Positions 51,768 to 60,984 of a stretch of DNA of 64,000 nt are shown here, piece after piece. The translations under genes were made by a program, and so were the position numbers. Within the stretch, counting starts at the first letter, position 1. Each line of letters opens with the position of its first letter. The notes beneath the pieces are model-generated. The model saw only the letters and a program-made list of their open reading frames with translations. It was not told the DNA's origin and made no database searches. The stretch is taken from assembly GCF_009498525.1 (NCBI RefSeq), contig NZ_QSNT01000001.1, positions 673,032-737,031 of the forward strand, in the 5' to 3' direction. Origin of the DNA: Rhizobium sp. ICMP 5592. GTDB taxonomy: Bacteria > Pseudomonadota > Alphaproteobacteria > Rhizobiales > Rhizobiaceae.

Positions 51768-53138
51768 ATGGCATATTCACATCTGGGCAAATCGATCGCG
51801 CAGCTGTCCGTTCTGATGCAATCGGGAGCGCTCGATCCCGTCGCGCTGGCCGAGGAGAGCCTGGACGCGATCCGGTCCCATAAGGACCAGGCCATCTTTA
51901 TCAGCCTGCTTGAGGAGCGGGCGCGCGAAGAGGCTGCTTCCGCCTCGAAACGGCTGCGGGGCGGGCGGTCGCGCGGGTTTCTCGACGGTATTCCCATCGC
52001 CTGGAAGGATCTTTTCGCCATCCGCGGGTTGCCGACAACGGCCGGATCCACCGTTCTTGCGCGTGAAGCGCCGGCAGCCAAGGACGCCGATGTCGTCCAG
52101 GCGCTGGCGGAGGCTGGCATGGTGAGTGTCGGCCGGGTCAATATGAGTGAGTTCGCCTTTTCCGGCCTTGGCCTCAACCCGCATTACGGTACGCCGCTCA
52201 ACCCGGTATCCACTGATGTCGAGCGGGTGCCGGGCGGCTCGTCCTCCGGTTCGGCAGTAGCCGTCGCCGCCGGCCTAGTACCGGTATCGATCGGAACGGA
52301 TACGGGTGGGTCGGTGCGTATTCCATCCGCCTTCAATGGCCTGGTCGGCTACAAGGCAAGCCGTGGCCGCTACAGCATGGCCGGTGTCTTCCCCCTGGCG
52401 ACCAGCCTCGATTCGCTCGGTCCTCTCTGCCGCAGCGTTCAGGACGCGATCTGGGTCGATGCGGCGATGCGGCGGCTTACGGCGCCGGAGATCGTTCGCG
52501 CCAGTCTGACGGATATTTCGCTGGTCGTGCCCGAAACGATTGTCATGGACGATATCGAAGACGGCGTCCGCCAGGCCTTTGACGCCGCCATCGGGAGATT
52601 GCAGCAAGCCGGAGTGCGGGTGCGCCGGGCAGTATTTCCGACGTTCAGCGGAGTCTTCGAGCTGATGGCGAAGCACGGACCGATGGTGACGGCCGAGGCT
52701 TACGCACTCCACTATGATCGGCTTTCCGGGCCTGACGCTGCCGCTATGGATCGCCGCGTTGTGGCCCGTACATCGCTGGGAGAGAAAATCGGCCTGGTCG
52801 ACTATATTGCGCTTCTGAAGGGGCGGGAGCGGCTGATCGAGGAATTTGCGATGACCACGGCGCCGAACGAGTTCATCGCCTATCCGACGGTTGCCCATGT
52901 GGCGCCGCCGCTTGCGCTGTTGCGCGATGACGACGATCTTTTCGTGAAAACGAACGCAAAGACCCTGCGCAACACGCTGATCGGCAATTTCCTCGATGGC
53001 TGTGGCGTGTCTCTGCCATGTGGTACAGGCGACGGCGGCATGCCGGTTGGCTTCCTGTTGTCGGCTAAGAGGGATAAGGATGAAACACTGTTGGCGGCTG
53101 CTCTCGCCGTCGAGCAAGTCGTTCGTTCCAGCCCCTGA
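51768..53138 (+). CDS. Amidase-signature family amidase, candidate half-amidase
   Basis: Amidase of 456 residues with the Ser-cisSer-Lys triad: Lys80 in GIPIAWKDLF, cis-Ser at 158/159 in PGGSSSGSAVAVA and nucleophile Ser182 in GTDTGGSVRIP. AGGGAGA precedes ATG 51768. It hydrolyses an amide to acid and ammonia. In known cyclic-imide catabolism an imidase makes a dicarboxylic half-amide and a half-amidase of about this size finishes it, so this gene, last in the operon with the imidase-like enzyme, is a good candidate for that step. The general class is certain, the substrate inferred. Confidence 0.88.
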   Translation: MAYSHLGKSIAQLSVLMQSGALDPVALAEESLDAIRSHKDQAIFISLLEERAREEAASASKRLRGGRSRGFLDGIPIAWKDLFAIRGLPTTAGSTVLAREAPAAKDADVVQALAEAGMVSVGRVNMSEFAFSGLGLNPHYGTPLNPVSTDVERVPGGSSSGSAVAVAAGLVPVSIGTDTGGSVRIPSAFNGLVGYKASRGRYSMAGVFPLATSLDSLGPLCRSVQDAIWVDAAMRRLTAPEIVRASLTDISLVVPETIVMDDIEDGVRQAFDAAIGRLQQAGVRVRRAVFPTFSGVFELMAKHGPMVTAEAYALHYDRLSGPDAAAMDRRVVARTSLGEKIGLVDYIALLKGRERLIEEFAMTTAPNEFIAYPTVAHVAPPLALLRDDDDLFVKTNAKTLRNTLIGNFLDGCGVSLPCGTGDGGMPVGFLLSAKRDKDETLLAAALAVEQVVRSSP

Positions 53139-53275
53139 TGATCAAGCGATAAAGCGGCTATCGTTCGCTCACGGGAACAGCATTTGCTCAAATCTTGGTG
53201 CGCAAATCTATTAAAATTATCGCCTTTTTGATTTCCGCAACTTGCAAACTTGCCTTGCCACCGCAATCATGAGGA

Positions 53276-55969
53276 ATGATCATCAGTCAAACTCGTTTTC
53301 AACCGCCGAGTGCCGGCAACGAACATGTCAGGCGCCGCGGCCTGCTGGCGCTGCTGCAACGTTCGGGGCTAAGGCGGCTAACCACGATCGTTGCCCCGGC
53401 GGGATATGGCAAAACCTCGCTTGCCGCGCAGTGGTACGAGATGTTCAAGAGCCAGAATGCTCAGGCGGTCTGGATTCCCCTTGATCCCGAGGATGGTGAC
53501 CAGAGCCGCTTCCTTTTGGCCCTGCTGGAATCGCTTCAGAAACTGCTCCCTGACGAAAGGAAGGGGTCCGATGCCAACAGCATGCCGGTTGCATCGCTTC
53601 TCTCGGTGCTTGTCACGCGGCTGCGCCGGATAAGGGAGCCGATTGTTCTCTTCCTCGACGACTATCACTTCGCCCAGAACGATGCCACCGAATCACTGAT
53701 GGCAAAATTGCTGGCGGCGAGCGACCTCGGGCATGTGAAGTTCGTGCTGATTTCGCGCAGCCCACCCCGATTCCCGACATCCGCCCTGCGGCTCAACAGC
53801 GAGCTGAAGCAGATCGGCGTCGCCGATCTCAGCTTCTCCGACATGGAGGCCCAGGAATTTTTCGGGAGCCGGGCAAAGAAGCTGACAAGCGAGCAGATCA
53901 GCGAGCTTAACCAGCGCACGGAAGGCTGGGCGGTGGCGCTGCAGATGGTCCGGGTTCTGGTCAACGACAACATGGACAGTAGTGCCATCCTTTCGTCGTT
54001 CGATGGCAGCAATGCCGAGATGGGGCGCTATCTGTCGGAGCAGGTCTTTTCCAGTCTGCCGGAGGACATCCAGCATTTTTTGACCGAAAGTGCGGCACTT
54101 CCCGCCGTCAGTCGCCCACTTATCGGCGCTGTATCGGGGCAGGGCAACGCGGTGGCATTGTTCAATCGGCTCGGCGACTACGCGCTGCCGATCGCCGTTC
54201 TCGATGGGCAGGGAACGTGGATCCGGTATCATCCGGTGTTCAACAGCTACCTCAAGGAGGAGGCGGAGCGTCTCGGCATCGATACGAGAGAGATATTGCG
54301 AAAGGCGGCGCACTGGTTCGAGTCTGGCGGTGATTGCGATGCCGCGGTGCGTCACGCGCTGTTGGCGGCGGACGCGACGCTTGCCGCCCAGATCATCGAA
54401 AGGGCGGGTGGATGGCGGCGCGTCTATGCGAAGACGCGCGGCGGCACGGCGCTGTTCCAGACGCTGATCGCCAAGGCGGCCGATATCAATCTGGCGGACT
54501 TCCCCCTGACGACATTGGGGTTGTCGGTGATCAACGCCAAGGCCGGCCAGCTTGATGCCGCCAACCACTATCTTGCGCTCGCCGAGCGCGCTGCAGCCAC
54601 GATGGGCGAAAAGCTGGCGCAGGATCTGCGTGTCGTTCGCGTGCTGCTGTCGCTCTATACGGATAGATGGGCGACAACGGCGGATCTCTCGGCGCTCGAG
54701 GCGGATCTGTCTCAGGACAGTGGCATGGAGCCGATCCATCGGGCGCTGGCACTCAACATGCTGTCCTACAATTTCCTGATCCGCACGGATTTGGAGCGCG
54801 CTTTGCACTATGGCCAGCTTTCCATCCGTTCCTTCCGCGATGCGGGTGCCGATTTTGGCGCCATGCACCTTTATACTCATATTGGACAGGCCGCCTTCTT
54901 CAGCGGTGATAGCGCCAGTGCCGCCGATGCCTATCGAAGCCTCACCACCGAAGCGCAGGCCAATATCGGCAAGGGCTGCGATCTTGATGCCATTAGCCAC
55001 GTATTGCAGAGCGAGTTGCTTTCGATGAATGGCGACCGGCAGGCTGCCGCTGCCGTGCTTGCCTGGGCGCTGCCTCATCTGGAGCGGCATGACACCTGGT
55101 TCGACCTTCTCGCCGCCGGCATCATGGCGCAACAGCGCATCTTGCGGCTGAACGGCGAGATCATGGCGGCTCATGCGGCGATCGATAGCGCGCGTTCAGC
55201 GGCCAAACGACGTGGTTTCGATCGCTTGATCCGGTTGATCGACGGTGAACGGGCAGCGCTTCTTCTTGCGTCGGGCGATATCGACGAGGCGGTGCGGTAC
55301 GCGGAGGCCAGCGGTTTCGGTGCCGAGAGTGTCAATTCCGAAAGCGCCAACGATTTTTCCGTTAATCTGCGCGGCAACGTGCCTGCCCTGCTGTGGACGC
55401 GGATCTATCTCGCGCAGGGCGAGACGGCTCGCGCGCGTGAGGTCTTCGATCGCCTGATCACGCGCCAGTCGCAGAAATTGCATGTGCCACGGCGTATCGA
55501 ATTGGGTTTCCTCGATATACGCCTGTTGCTCGCCGAAGGCGACGAGGCGACAGCCGCTGCCAGGCTTTCCGAGATGATGCTGTCATTGCCAGTGGCGGAC
55601 TACCGCGCCATTCTGCTGATCGAAGGCCCGGAATTCGGCAGCCGCTTGTGTCAGCTGGCCGCCAGCCGAGGCGTGCCTGATGTTGTGATGCAGCGGCTCA
55701 AGCACCTGCAGGATGTTGTGGTGGGGCCAAGTGCCCAGGGCAGCGATCTGCTCTCCGAGCAGACCGCCGCGACCGGCGGCCTGACCGACCGCGAGCGGAG
55801 CGTCATCCGGTTGCTCAGTGCCGGTCTCAGCAACAAGGAAATCGGTCGCAAGCTCGACCTCAGCAACAACACCGTCAAGTTCCATCTGCGCAATATCTAC
55901 GCCAAGCTCAACGTCACGACCCGAACGGCGGCGGTGACCATGGCGCGCGATTCCGGCATCCTTTTCTGA
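53276..55969 (+). CDS. MalT-like LuxR-family ATP-dependent regulator
   Basis: Large regulator of 897 residues: an N-terminal STAND-type ATPase domain with Walker A APAGYGKTS (40-48) and a Walker B-like VLFLDDYHF near residue 125, a long helical-repeat middle, and a C-terminal LuxR helix-turn-helix (836-897: LTDRERSVIRLLSAGLSNKE through NTVKFHLRNIY). MalT-type proteins multimerise on binding ATP and an inducer, then activate. The GAGGA ribosome site abuts ATG 53276 directly, which is unusual and may limit translation or mean the start is slightly off. It likely activates the downstream hyuB-hyuA-ABC operon. Confidence 0.9.
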   Translation: MIISQTRFQPPSAGNEHVRRRGLLALLQRSGLRRLTTIVAPAGYGKTSLAAQWYEMFKSQNAQAVWIPLDPEDGDQSRFLLALLESLQKLLPDERKGSDANSMPVASLLSVLVTRLRRIREPIVLFLDDYHFAQNDATESLMAKLLAASDLGHVKFVLISRSPPRFPTSALRLNSELKQIGVADLSFSDMEAQEFFGSRAKKLTSEQISELNQRTEGWAVALQMVRVLVNDNMDSSAILSSFDGSNAEMGRYLSEQVFSSLPEDIQHFLTESAALPAVSRPLIGAVSGQGNAVALFNRLGDYALPIAVLDGQGTWIRYHPVFNSYLKEEAERLGIDTREILRKAAHWFESGGDCDAAVRHALLAADATLAAQIIERAGGWRRVYAKTRGGTALFQTLIAKAADINLADFPLTTLGLSVINAKAGQLDAANHYLALAERAAATMGEKLAQDLRVVRVLLSLYTDRWATTADLSALEADLSQDSGMEPIHRALALNMLSYNFLIRTDLERALHYGQLSIRSFRDAGADFGAMHLYTHIGQAAFFSGDSASAADAYRSLTTEAQANIGKGCDLDAISHVLQSELLSMNGDRQAAAAVLAWALPHLERHDTWFDLLAAGIMAQQRILRLNGEIMAAHAAIDSARSAAKRRGFDRLIRLIDGERAALLLASGDIDEAVRYAEASGFGAESVNSESANDFSVNLRGNVPALLWTRIYLAQGETARAREVFDRLITRQSQKLHVPRRIELGFLDIRLLLAEGDEATAAARLSEMMLSLPVADYRAILLIEGPEFGSRLCQLAASRGVPDVVMQRLKHLQDVVVGPSAQGSDLLSEQTAATGGLTDRERSVIRLLSAGLSNKEIGRKLDLSNNTVKFHLRNIYAKLNVTTRTAAVTMARDSGILF

Positions 55970-55973
55970 TCCG

Positions 55974-55997
55974 GACCCTACCCGAACGGGTGGGGTC
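55974..55997 (+). terminator. Hairpin after the LuxR-type gene
   Basis: GACCCTACCC (55974-55983) and GGGTGGGGTC (55988-55997), a 10-bp stem with one G-U pair and a 4-base loop, five bases after the regulator stop. No strong T-run follows. Probably separates the regulator transcript from the hyuB operon. Confidence 0.5.
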
Positions 55998-56089
55998 GAC
56001 AAAGCTTGCCCACCCTTCTGACAGGCTACCTGCCTCCAGGGATCCCGCCTAGTCTACCCGCAACGCCAATGATGAGGGTGACTGAGACG

Positions 56090-57784
56090 ATGACCATTGA
56101 GGAAATTTCCGTCGATCCCGTGACTCAGGAAATCATCGAAGGCAAGCTGACGGCCGTTGTCGACGAGATGGGGATCGTCATGGCGCGTACCAGCATGAGC
56201 CCGGTGATCTACGAGGTTCTCGATTTTGCTTGCGGGCTTCTCACCTCCGAGGGCGAACTCGTTGCGCAGATGAACGGCATCACGCTGTTTACCGGCACCT
56301 TCGGTGTCCAGGTGAAGGCGCTGATCGAGAAATCCGCCGGCAATCTCTCCGATGGTGACGTCCTCCTCTCCAACGATCCCTATGCCGGCGGTACCCACGC
56401 CTGCGATTTCGCCATCGTCAAGCCGCTGTTCGTCGATGGCGAGATTCTCGGCTACGCTATCAATGTGGCTCATTATCTCGATGTCGGCGGTTCGGTCCCT
56501 GGAAGCTTGGCGCCGAATGCCACTTCCGTTTTCCAGGAAGGAATACGTCTGCCGGGTGTCAAGATTGCGCGTTCCGATGTTTTCTCGAACGATATCCTCA
56601 GTATTATTTGCGAGAATGTGCGCCTGCCGGAAATCGCTCTCGGTGACCTAAATGCGCAGGTGGCGACCGTTCGGGTCGCTGCGCGGCGGCTCACCGAACT
56701 CGCGGCGAAATACGGGTCCGATGTCGTCAGGGCAGCTTTCGCTAACCTGTTGACGGCCAGCGAGAAACGTAGCCGGGCAGCGATCGCCGCTCTTCCGGAC
56801 GGTCGTTACGAAGCGAGCGATATCATCGACGGCGACGGCATCACCGATGCGCCGATCCCCGTGCAGGTGGCCGTTACCATTGCCGGCGACAGCATCATCG
56901 CGGATTTCACCGGTTGTCCGCCGGCCGTGCCTGGCCCCATCAACTGCGCGCGCGGCGCCTTGCAGTCGGCGGTCAGAACCATCGTCAAGGCATTGGTCGG
57001 GCCGCAGGAGCCGTCCAACGAGGGATGGTTCCGGCCGCTGACCGTCATTGCGCCGCCCGGCACGATCTTCACCGCGGAAAAGCCTTCGCCGACCGGCTGG
57101 TATTATGAAGGGTCGGTACATGCGTCCGAGCTCGTCTGGAAGGCGCTTGCGCCCCTGGTGCCGTCGCGCTTCTCCGCCGGTTCCTATTCCAGCCTCTGCG
57201 TCGTCTACATCTCCGGCAAGGATCGCAATGGTCAACCCTTTATCCACATCGAGCCGCAGCATGGCGGCTGGGGTGCGAGCGAAGAGGCCGACGGCGCCGG
57301 CGCGCTGATAGCGCTGACGGACGGTGACACCTATAATTATTCGGTCGAAGCCATCGAGGCGCGGTTCCCCTTGCGGGTGAAGAGTTACGGATACAATATC
57401 AATGCCGGCACTGGTGCTGGTCGCAGGCGGGGAGGATTCGGTATCGTGCGCGAGTATGAAATCCTCAGCAAGGACGCAGCCGCCTATGGCAGTTTCGGGC
57501 GCACCCGCACCCGTCCCTGGGGTATGGATGGCGGCGGCAGCGGAACGGTGAATGCGCTGCAGATCGCATCCGCCAGCGATGGCAGGGTGCGGACTTACGG
57601 CAGGATTGCTCATATCGATCTCAATGCCGGCGATATCCTGCGCGTTATCACCGGCGGCGGCGGGGGATGGGGCGACGCGCGCCAGCGCGAACCGCATCTG
57701 ATTGAGCGGGATTTGCGTAACGGCTTCATTACCGAAGCGCAGGCGGTGAAGCTTTACGGTTACCAAGCGAAAGTGGCAGTATGA
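56090..57784 (+). CDS. hyuB: Hydantoinase/oxoprolinase B-type subunit (HyuB)
   Basis: HyuB-family subunit of about 564 residues: MTIEEISVDPVTQEIIEGKL at the start, then a SMSPVIYEVLDFACGLL region, LSNDPYAGGTHACDF and a C-terminal TGGGGGWGD. ATG 56090 is preferred for its family-like N-terminus; in-frame ATGs at 56069 and 56072 are possible. The family covers ATP-dependent N-methylhydantoinase, 5-oxoprolinase, caprolactamase and acetone/acetophenone carboxylase. Its stop overlaps the hyuA start (ATGA). Substrate cannot be read off, but a cyclic amide fits the surroundings. Confidence 0.9.
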   Translation: MTIEEISVDPVTQEIIEGKLTAVVDEMGIVMARTSMSPVIYEVLDFACGLLTSEGELVAQMNGITLFTGTFGVQVKALIEKSAGNLSDGDVLLSNDPYAGGTHACDFAIVKPLFVDGEILGYAINVAHYLDVGGSVPGSLAPNATSVFQEGIRLPGVKIARSDVFSNDILSIICENVRLPEIALGDLNAQVATVRVAARRLTELAAKYGSDVVRAAFANLLTASEKRSRAAIAALPDGRYEASDIIDGDGITDAPIPVQVAVTIAGDSIIADFTGCPPAVPGPINCARGALQSAVRTIVKALVGPQEPSNEGWFRPLTVIAPPGTIFTAEKPSPTGWYYEGSVHASELVWKALAPLVPSRFSAGSYSSLCVVYISGKDRNGQPFIHIEPQHGGWGASEEADGAGALIALTDGDTYNYSVEAIEARFPLRVKSYGYNINAGTGAGRRRGGFGIVREYEILSKDAAAYGSFGRTRTRPWGMDGGGSGTVNALQIASASDGRVRTYGRIAHIDLNAGDILRVITGGGGGWGDARQREPHLIERDLRNGFITEAQAVKLYGYQAKVAV

Positions 57785-59844
57785 TCAGGCTGGCAACGGA
57801 TGTCGGTGGCACCTTCACCGACCTCGTCGGATATGATGAGCGCAGCGGCGAATTGTTTACGGCCAAGAGCCTGACGACGGTGCCCGACCAGTCTATCGGA
57901 GTCCTCGACGCGATCACCTCGGCGGAAACCAAGGATGGGCTTCGCACGAGGGACGTCACCTTCTTCGCCCATGGCGGCACGACGGTCATCAATGCCATCA
58001 CCGAGCGCAAGGGTGTGCGAACCGCGCTGGTGACGACCGCGGGCTTTCGAGATGTTCTGGAAATCGGTCGCGGCAACCGTCCCGATCTCTACAATCTGCG
58101 CTTCCGCAGTCCTGCCCCCTTTGTTCCCCGCAGCTTACGCTTCGAGGTGCGCGAGCGGCTCGACGCTTCGGGAAAAATCATTACGCCGCTGCACGTCGAA
58201 GACCTCAAGCCGATCATCGCCCAGTGCAAGGCGGAAAAGATTGAAGCGGTCGCGATCCTCTTCCTCCACAGCTACACGAATCCCGAGCACGAGATTCTTT
58301 GCGCCGATATTCTGGCAGATGCCCTGCCGGATGCGACCGTCTGCGCCAGCTATGAAGTCTCGCGTCAATGGCGCGAATACGAGCGTTCGAACACTGTCGT
58401 GCTCAATGCCTATGTCCAGCCGATCATCCGCCGCTACTTCGCGCGGCTGGAAGATGCGTTGATGCGGCGTGACCTGACGTGTCCCTATTACGCGATGCAG
58501 TCGAACGGCGGCATCGCCACCTTCGAACAGGCGGTCGGTAGTCCGTTGACGCTGGTCGAATCCGGTCCGGCGGGCGGTGTTGCGGGCGCGGCGCGGATCG
58601 GCAATGCGCTCGGCGAGAGCGAAGTCCTGTCGCTCGATGTCGGCGGCACGACCGCCAAGTGCTCGCTGATCCACGGCGGGCGTCCGACGCTGAACGTCGA
58701 GTACAAGCTCGAACACACCCGCATCGAGCCGGGTCACCCCATTCAGGTGCCAGTGGTCGATATTGTCGAGATCGGCTCTGGTGGCGGTTCGATTGCCTGG
58801 CTCGACGAACGCGGCGTCCTGCGTGTCGGCCCGGAAAGCGCCGGCTCCATGCCGGGGCCGGCCTGTTACGGTCGTGGCGGCACGAGACCGACGCTGTCGG
58901 ATGCCATTCTCACGATCGGCGTCTTCGATCCCACCAATTTCGCCGGCGGCTCCATGCACCTCGACAAGCAGAAAGCAGCCGATGCGATCGCCAGCATCGC
59001 CGCGCCGCTCGGCTTGAGCATCGAGGATGCTGCGATCGCAATTATCGATATTGCTCATGCAAGCATGATCAATGCGCTGAAACTGGTCACGGTCCAGCGG
59101 GGACATGATCCGCGCGAGGTGGCCTTCGTCATCAGCGGTGGCGCCGGCCCGGCACTCGCAACCAGGCTCGGACGGGATCTGAGCGTCAAGTCGACGGTCG
59201 TTCCGCTCCATCCGGGCCTTTTCTCTGCCTGGGGCATGCTTGCCGCCGAACCGCGCGCCGATTTTCGCCATACTTGGTTTTCGGCATTGACCGCGGAGGC
59301 GATCAAGGCGTTGCTGGCACGCTTCGACAAGCTCGAAGAGGAAGCGATTGCCTATTTCGCCAAGGGGCAGGACGCCGATATCCGCTTCACCTATCAGGTC
59401 GAGGCGCGCTATCGCGGGCAGGAACACGGGGTTTTTGCCCAGTTCCACCGCGGCGACGATCGTGAGGTCTTTGCCGAGCGCTTTCATGCCGTCCACGAGC
59501 GTGCCTATTCATTCCGTCTGCCGCACGCGGCCATCGAGATCACCACGCTACATCTCGAAGCGGTTCTGAATGGCCCTGTGATTGCCCTGCCGCCTTTGTC
59601 CAAAAATGGACGCAGTCTCGAAGCTGCGTTGACAGGTCGACGTAATGTATATTTTGGTGCTGTTCTCGGCTGGGTGTCTTGCCCGGTCTATGAGCGCAGC
59701 CTGCTGGCGCCCGGTCAGTCGATCGAGGGTCCGATGATTGTCGAGGAGGCAACGGCGACGACGCTCGTACAGGAGAAACAGCAACTGAGCGTCGCCGATA
59801 ATGGCGTCCTGATCATTCGCGAAAGCGTCTCCGAGGCAGGCTAG
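57781..59844 (+). CDS. hyuA: Hydantoinase/oxoprolinase A-type subunit (HyuA)
   Basis: HyuA-family ATP-binding subunit of 687 residues with an actin/hexokinase-like fold: LATDVGGTFTDLVGYD at the N-terminus and a second phosphate loop SLDVGGTTAKCSLI near residue 280, then AFVISGGAGPALATRLG. It uses ATP to activate a lactam or imide carbonyl, with HyuB as catalytic partner. Start and stop overlap both neighbours by a few bases (ATGA; TAGTG at the ABC gene), so enzyme and importer are made together. Confidence 0.92.
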   Translation: MIRLATDVGGTFTDLVGYDERSGELFTAKSLTTVPDQSIGVLDAITSAETKDGLRTRDVTFFAHGGTTVINAITERKGVRTALVTTAGFRDVLEIGRGNRPDLYNLRFRSPAPFVPRSLRFEVRERLDASGKIITPLHVEDLKPIIAQCKAEKIEAVAILFLHSYTNPEHEILCADILADALPDATVCASYEVSRQWREYERSNTVVLNAYVQPIIRRYFARLEDALMRRDLTCPYYAMQSNGGIATFEQAVGSPLTLVESGPAGGVAGAARIGNALGESEVLSLDVGGTTAKCSLIHGGRPTLNVEYKLEHTRIEPGHPIQVPVVDIVEIGSGGGSIAWLDERGVLRVGPESAGSMPGPACYGRGGTRPTLSDAILTIGVFDPTNFAGGSMHLDKQKAADAIASIAAPLGLSIEDAAIAIIDIAHASMINALKLVTVQRGHDPREVAFVISGGAGPALATRLGRDLSVKSTVVPLHPGLFSAWGMLAAEPRADFRHTWFSALTAEAIKALLARFDKLEEEAIAYFAKGQDADIRFTYQVEARYRGQEHGVFAQFHRGDDREVFAERFHAVHERAYSFRLPHAAIEITTLHLEAVLNGPVIALPPLSKNGRSLEAALTGRRNVYFGAVLGWVSCPVYERSLLAPGQSIEGPMIVEEATATTLVQEKQQLSVADNGVLIIRESVSEAG

Positions 59845-60929
59845 TGGCTATATCCATTCAGATCGAAAAGGTCAGCAGGGAATACGGGCCGGTCAAGGCT
59901 CTTGACGATGTAACGCTCGATATTGCCGCCGGTGAATTCTTCACGCTGCTCGGGTCGTCGGGTTGCGGAAAGAGTTCATTGTTGAAGCTTATCGGCGGCT
60001 TCGACCGGCAGACATCCGGCCGTATTTCCTTCGACGGTAAGGATATGAGCGACGTGCCGGCCAACAAGCGCCCGGTCAATACCGTCTTCCAGAGCCTTGC
60101 GCTTTTCCCGCACATGACGGTCGCGCAGAATGTCGGCTACGGCTTGCGGCTGCGGGGAGTTTCGGGAGGCGCACTGGCGGCCAGGATCAACGATGCTCTC
60201 GAGCTCGTTGAGCTCTCCGGTTTCGGCCCGCGCGACGTCAATCTTCTTTCCGGCGGCCAGCGCCAGCGTGTCGCCCTTGCGCGGGCCTTGGTCATGGAGC
60301 CCGGTATCCTGCTGCTCGACGAGCCGCTGACCGGCCTCGATGAGCGTTTGCGCCAGCAGATGCGCGACGAATTCGGACGGTTGCACAAGCGCACCGGCGC
60401 GACCTTCGTCCTCGTCACGCACAATCAGGACGAAGCGCTCAGCCTCTCGGATCGCATGGCCGTGATGCATAAGGGTCGCATCGAACAGGTGGGTGCCCCC
60501 GCCAGCTTCTTCGAGGCTCCGGCCAATGCTTTCGTCGCCCGTTTTGTCGGCATCGATACGCTGGTGCGTCCGGAGGAGATAGCGACGTCCGACGGGCAAA
60601 CCTACGCTGTCATTGCCGGGCAAAGGGTGCCGGTGCGTGTCGCCGGGCCGACGGACCCGCTTCAGTCTGTCGTTGCCATCCGTGCGGACAGGCTGTTTCT
60701 CGCCGCTGCGGATGCATCCGGGACGCTGATGCTGACCGTGGTTGAAACGACGTTCCGCGGCTTGTATCACGAGCTCAAGCTCGCCTTCTGGGATGGCCAG
60801 ACGTTGACGATGGCGATTGAGGAAGAGGCGGGTTTTGGCGGGTTCGAGGCCGGACGATCCGTGCGGGTCGGCTTGAAGCAGGATGCCGCCGTTCTAATTT
60901 CCAATGCGGGACTATTGCCTACGAGCTGA
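59844..60929 (+). CDS. Pot-type ABC transporter ATP-binding protein (3)
   Basis: PotA-like ATPase of 361 residues with GSSGCGKSS, LSGGQRQRVALARAL and ILLLDEPLTGLDERLR, plus a C-terminal TOBE-type domain. The GTG start overlaps the hyuA stop. First gene of a complete importer whose order (ATPase, binding protein, permease, permease) differs from the set at 41268. Confidence 0.92.
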   Translation: MAISIQIEKVSREYGPVKALDDVTLDIAAGEFFTLLGSSGCGKSSLLKLIGGFDRQTSGRISFDGKDMSDVPANKRPVNTVFQSLALFPHMTVAQNVGYGLRLRGVSGGALAARINDALELVELSGFGPRDVNLLSGGQRQRVALARALVMEPGILLLDEPLTGLDERLRQQMRDEFGRLHKRTGATFVLVTHNQDEALSLSDRMAVMHKGRIEQVGAPASFFEAPANAFVARFVGIDTLVRPEEIATSDGQTYAVIAGQRVPVRVAGPTDPLQSVVAIRADRLFLAAADASGTLMLTVVETTFRGLYHELKLAFWDGQTLTMAIEEEAGFGGFEAGRSVRVGLKQDAAVLISNAGLLPTS

Positions 60930-60984
60930 ATGGCTGCTTTGTGGTGTGAAGACTGATTCAACCGAGCCACGAAGGGGAATGGCA

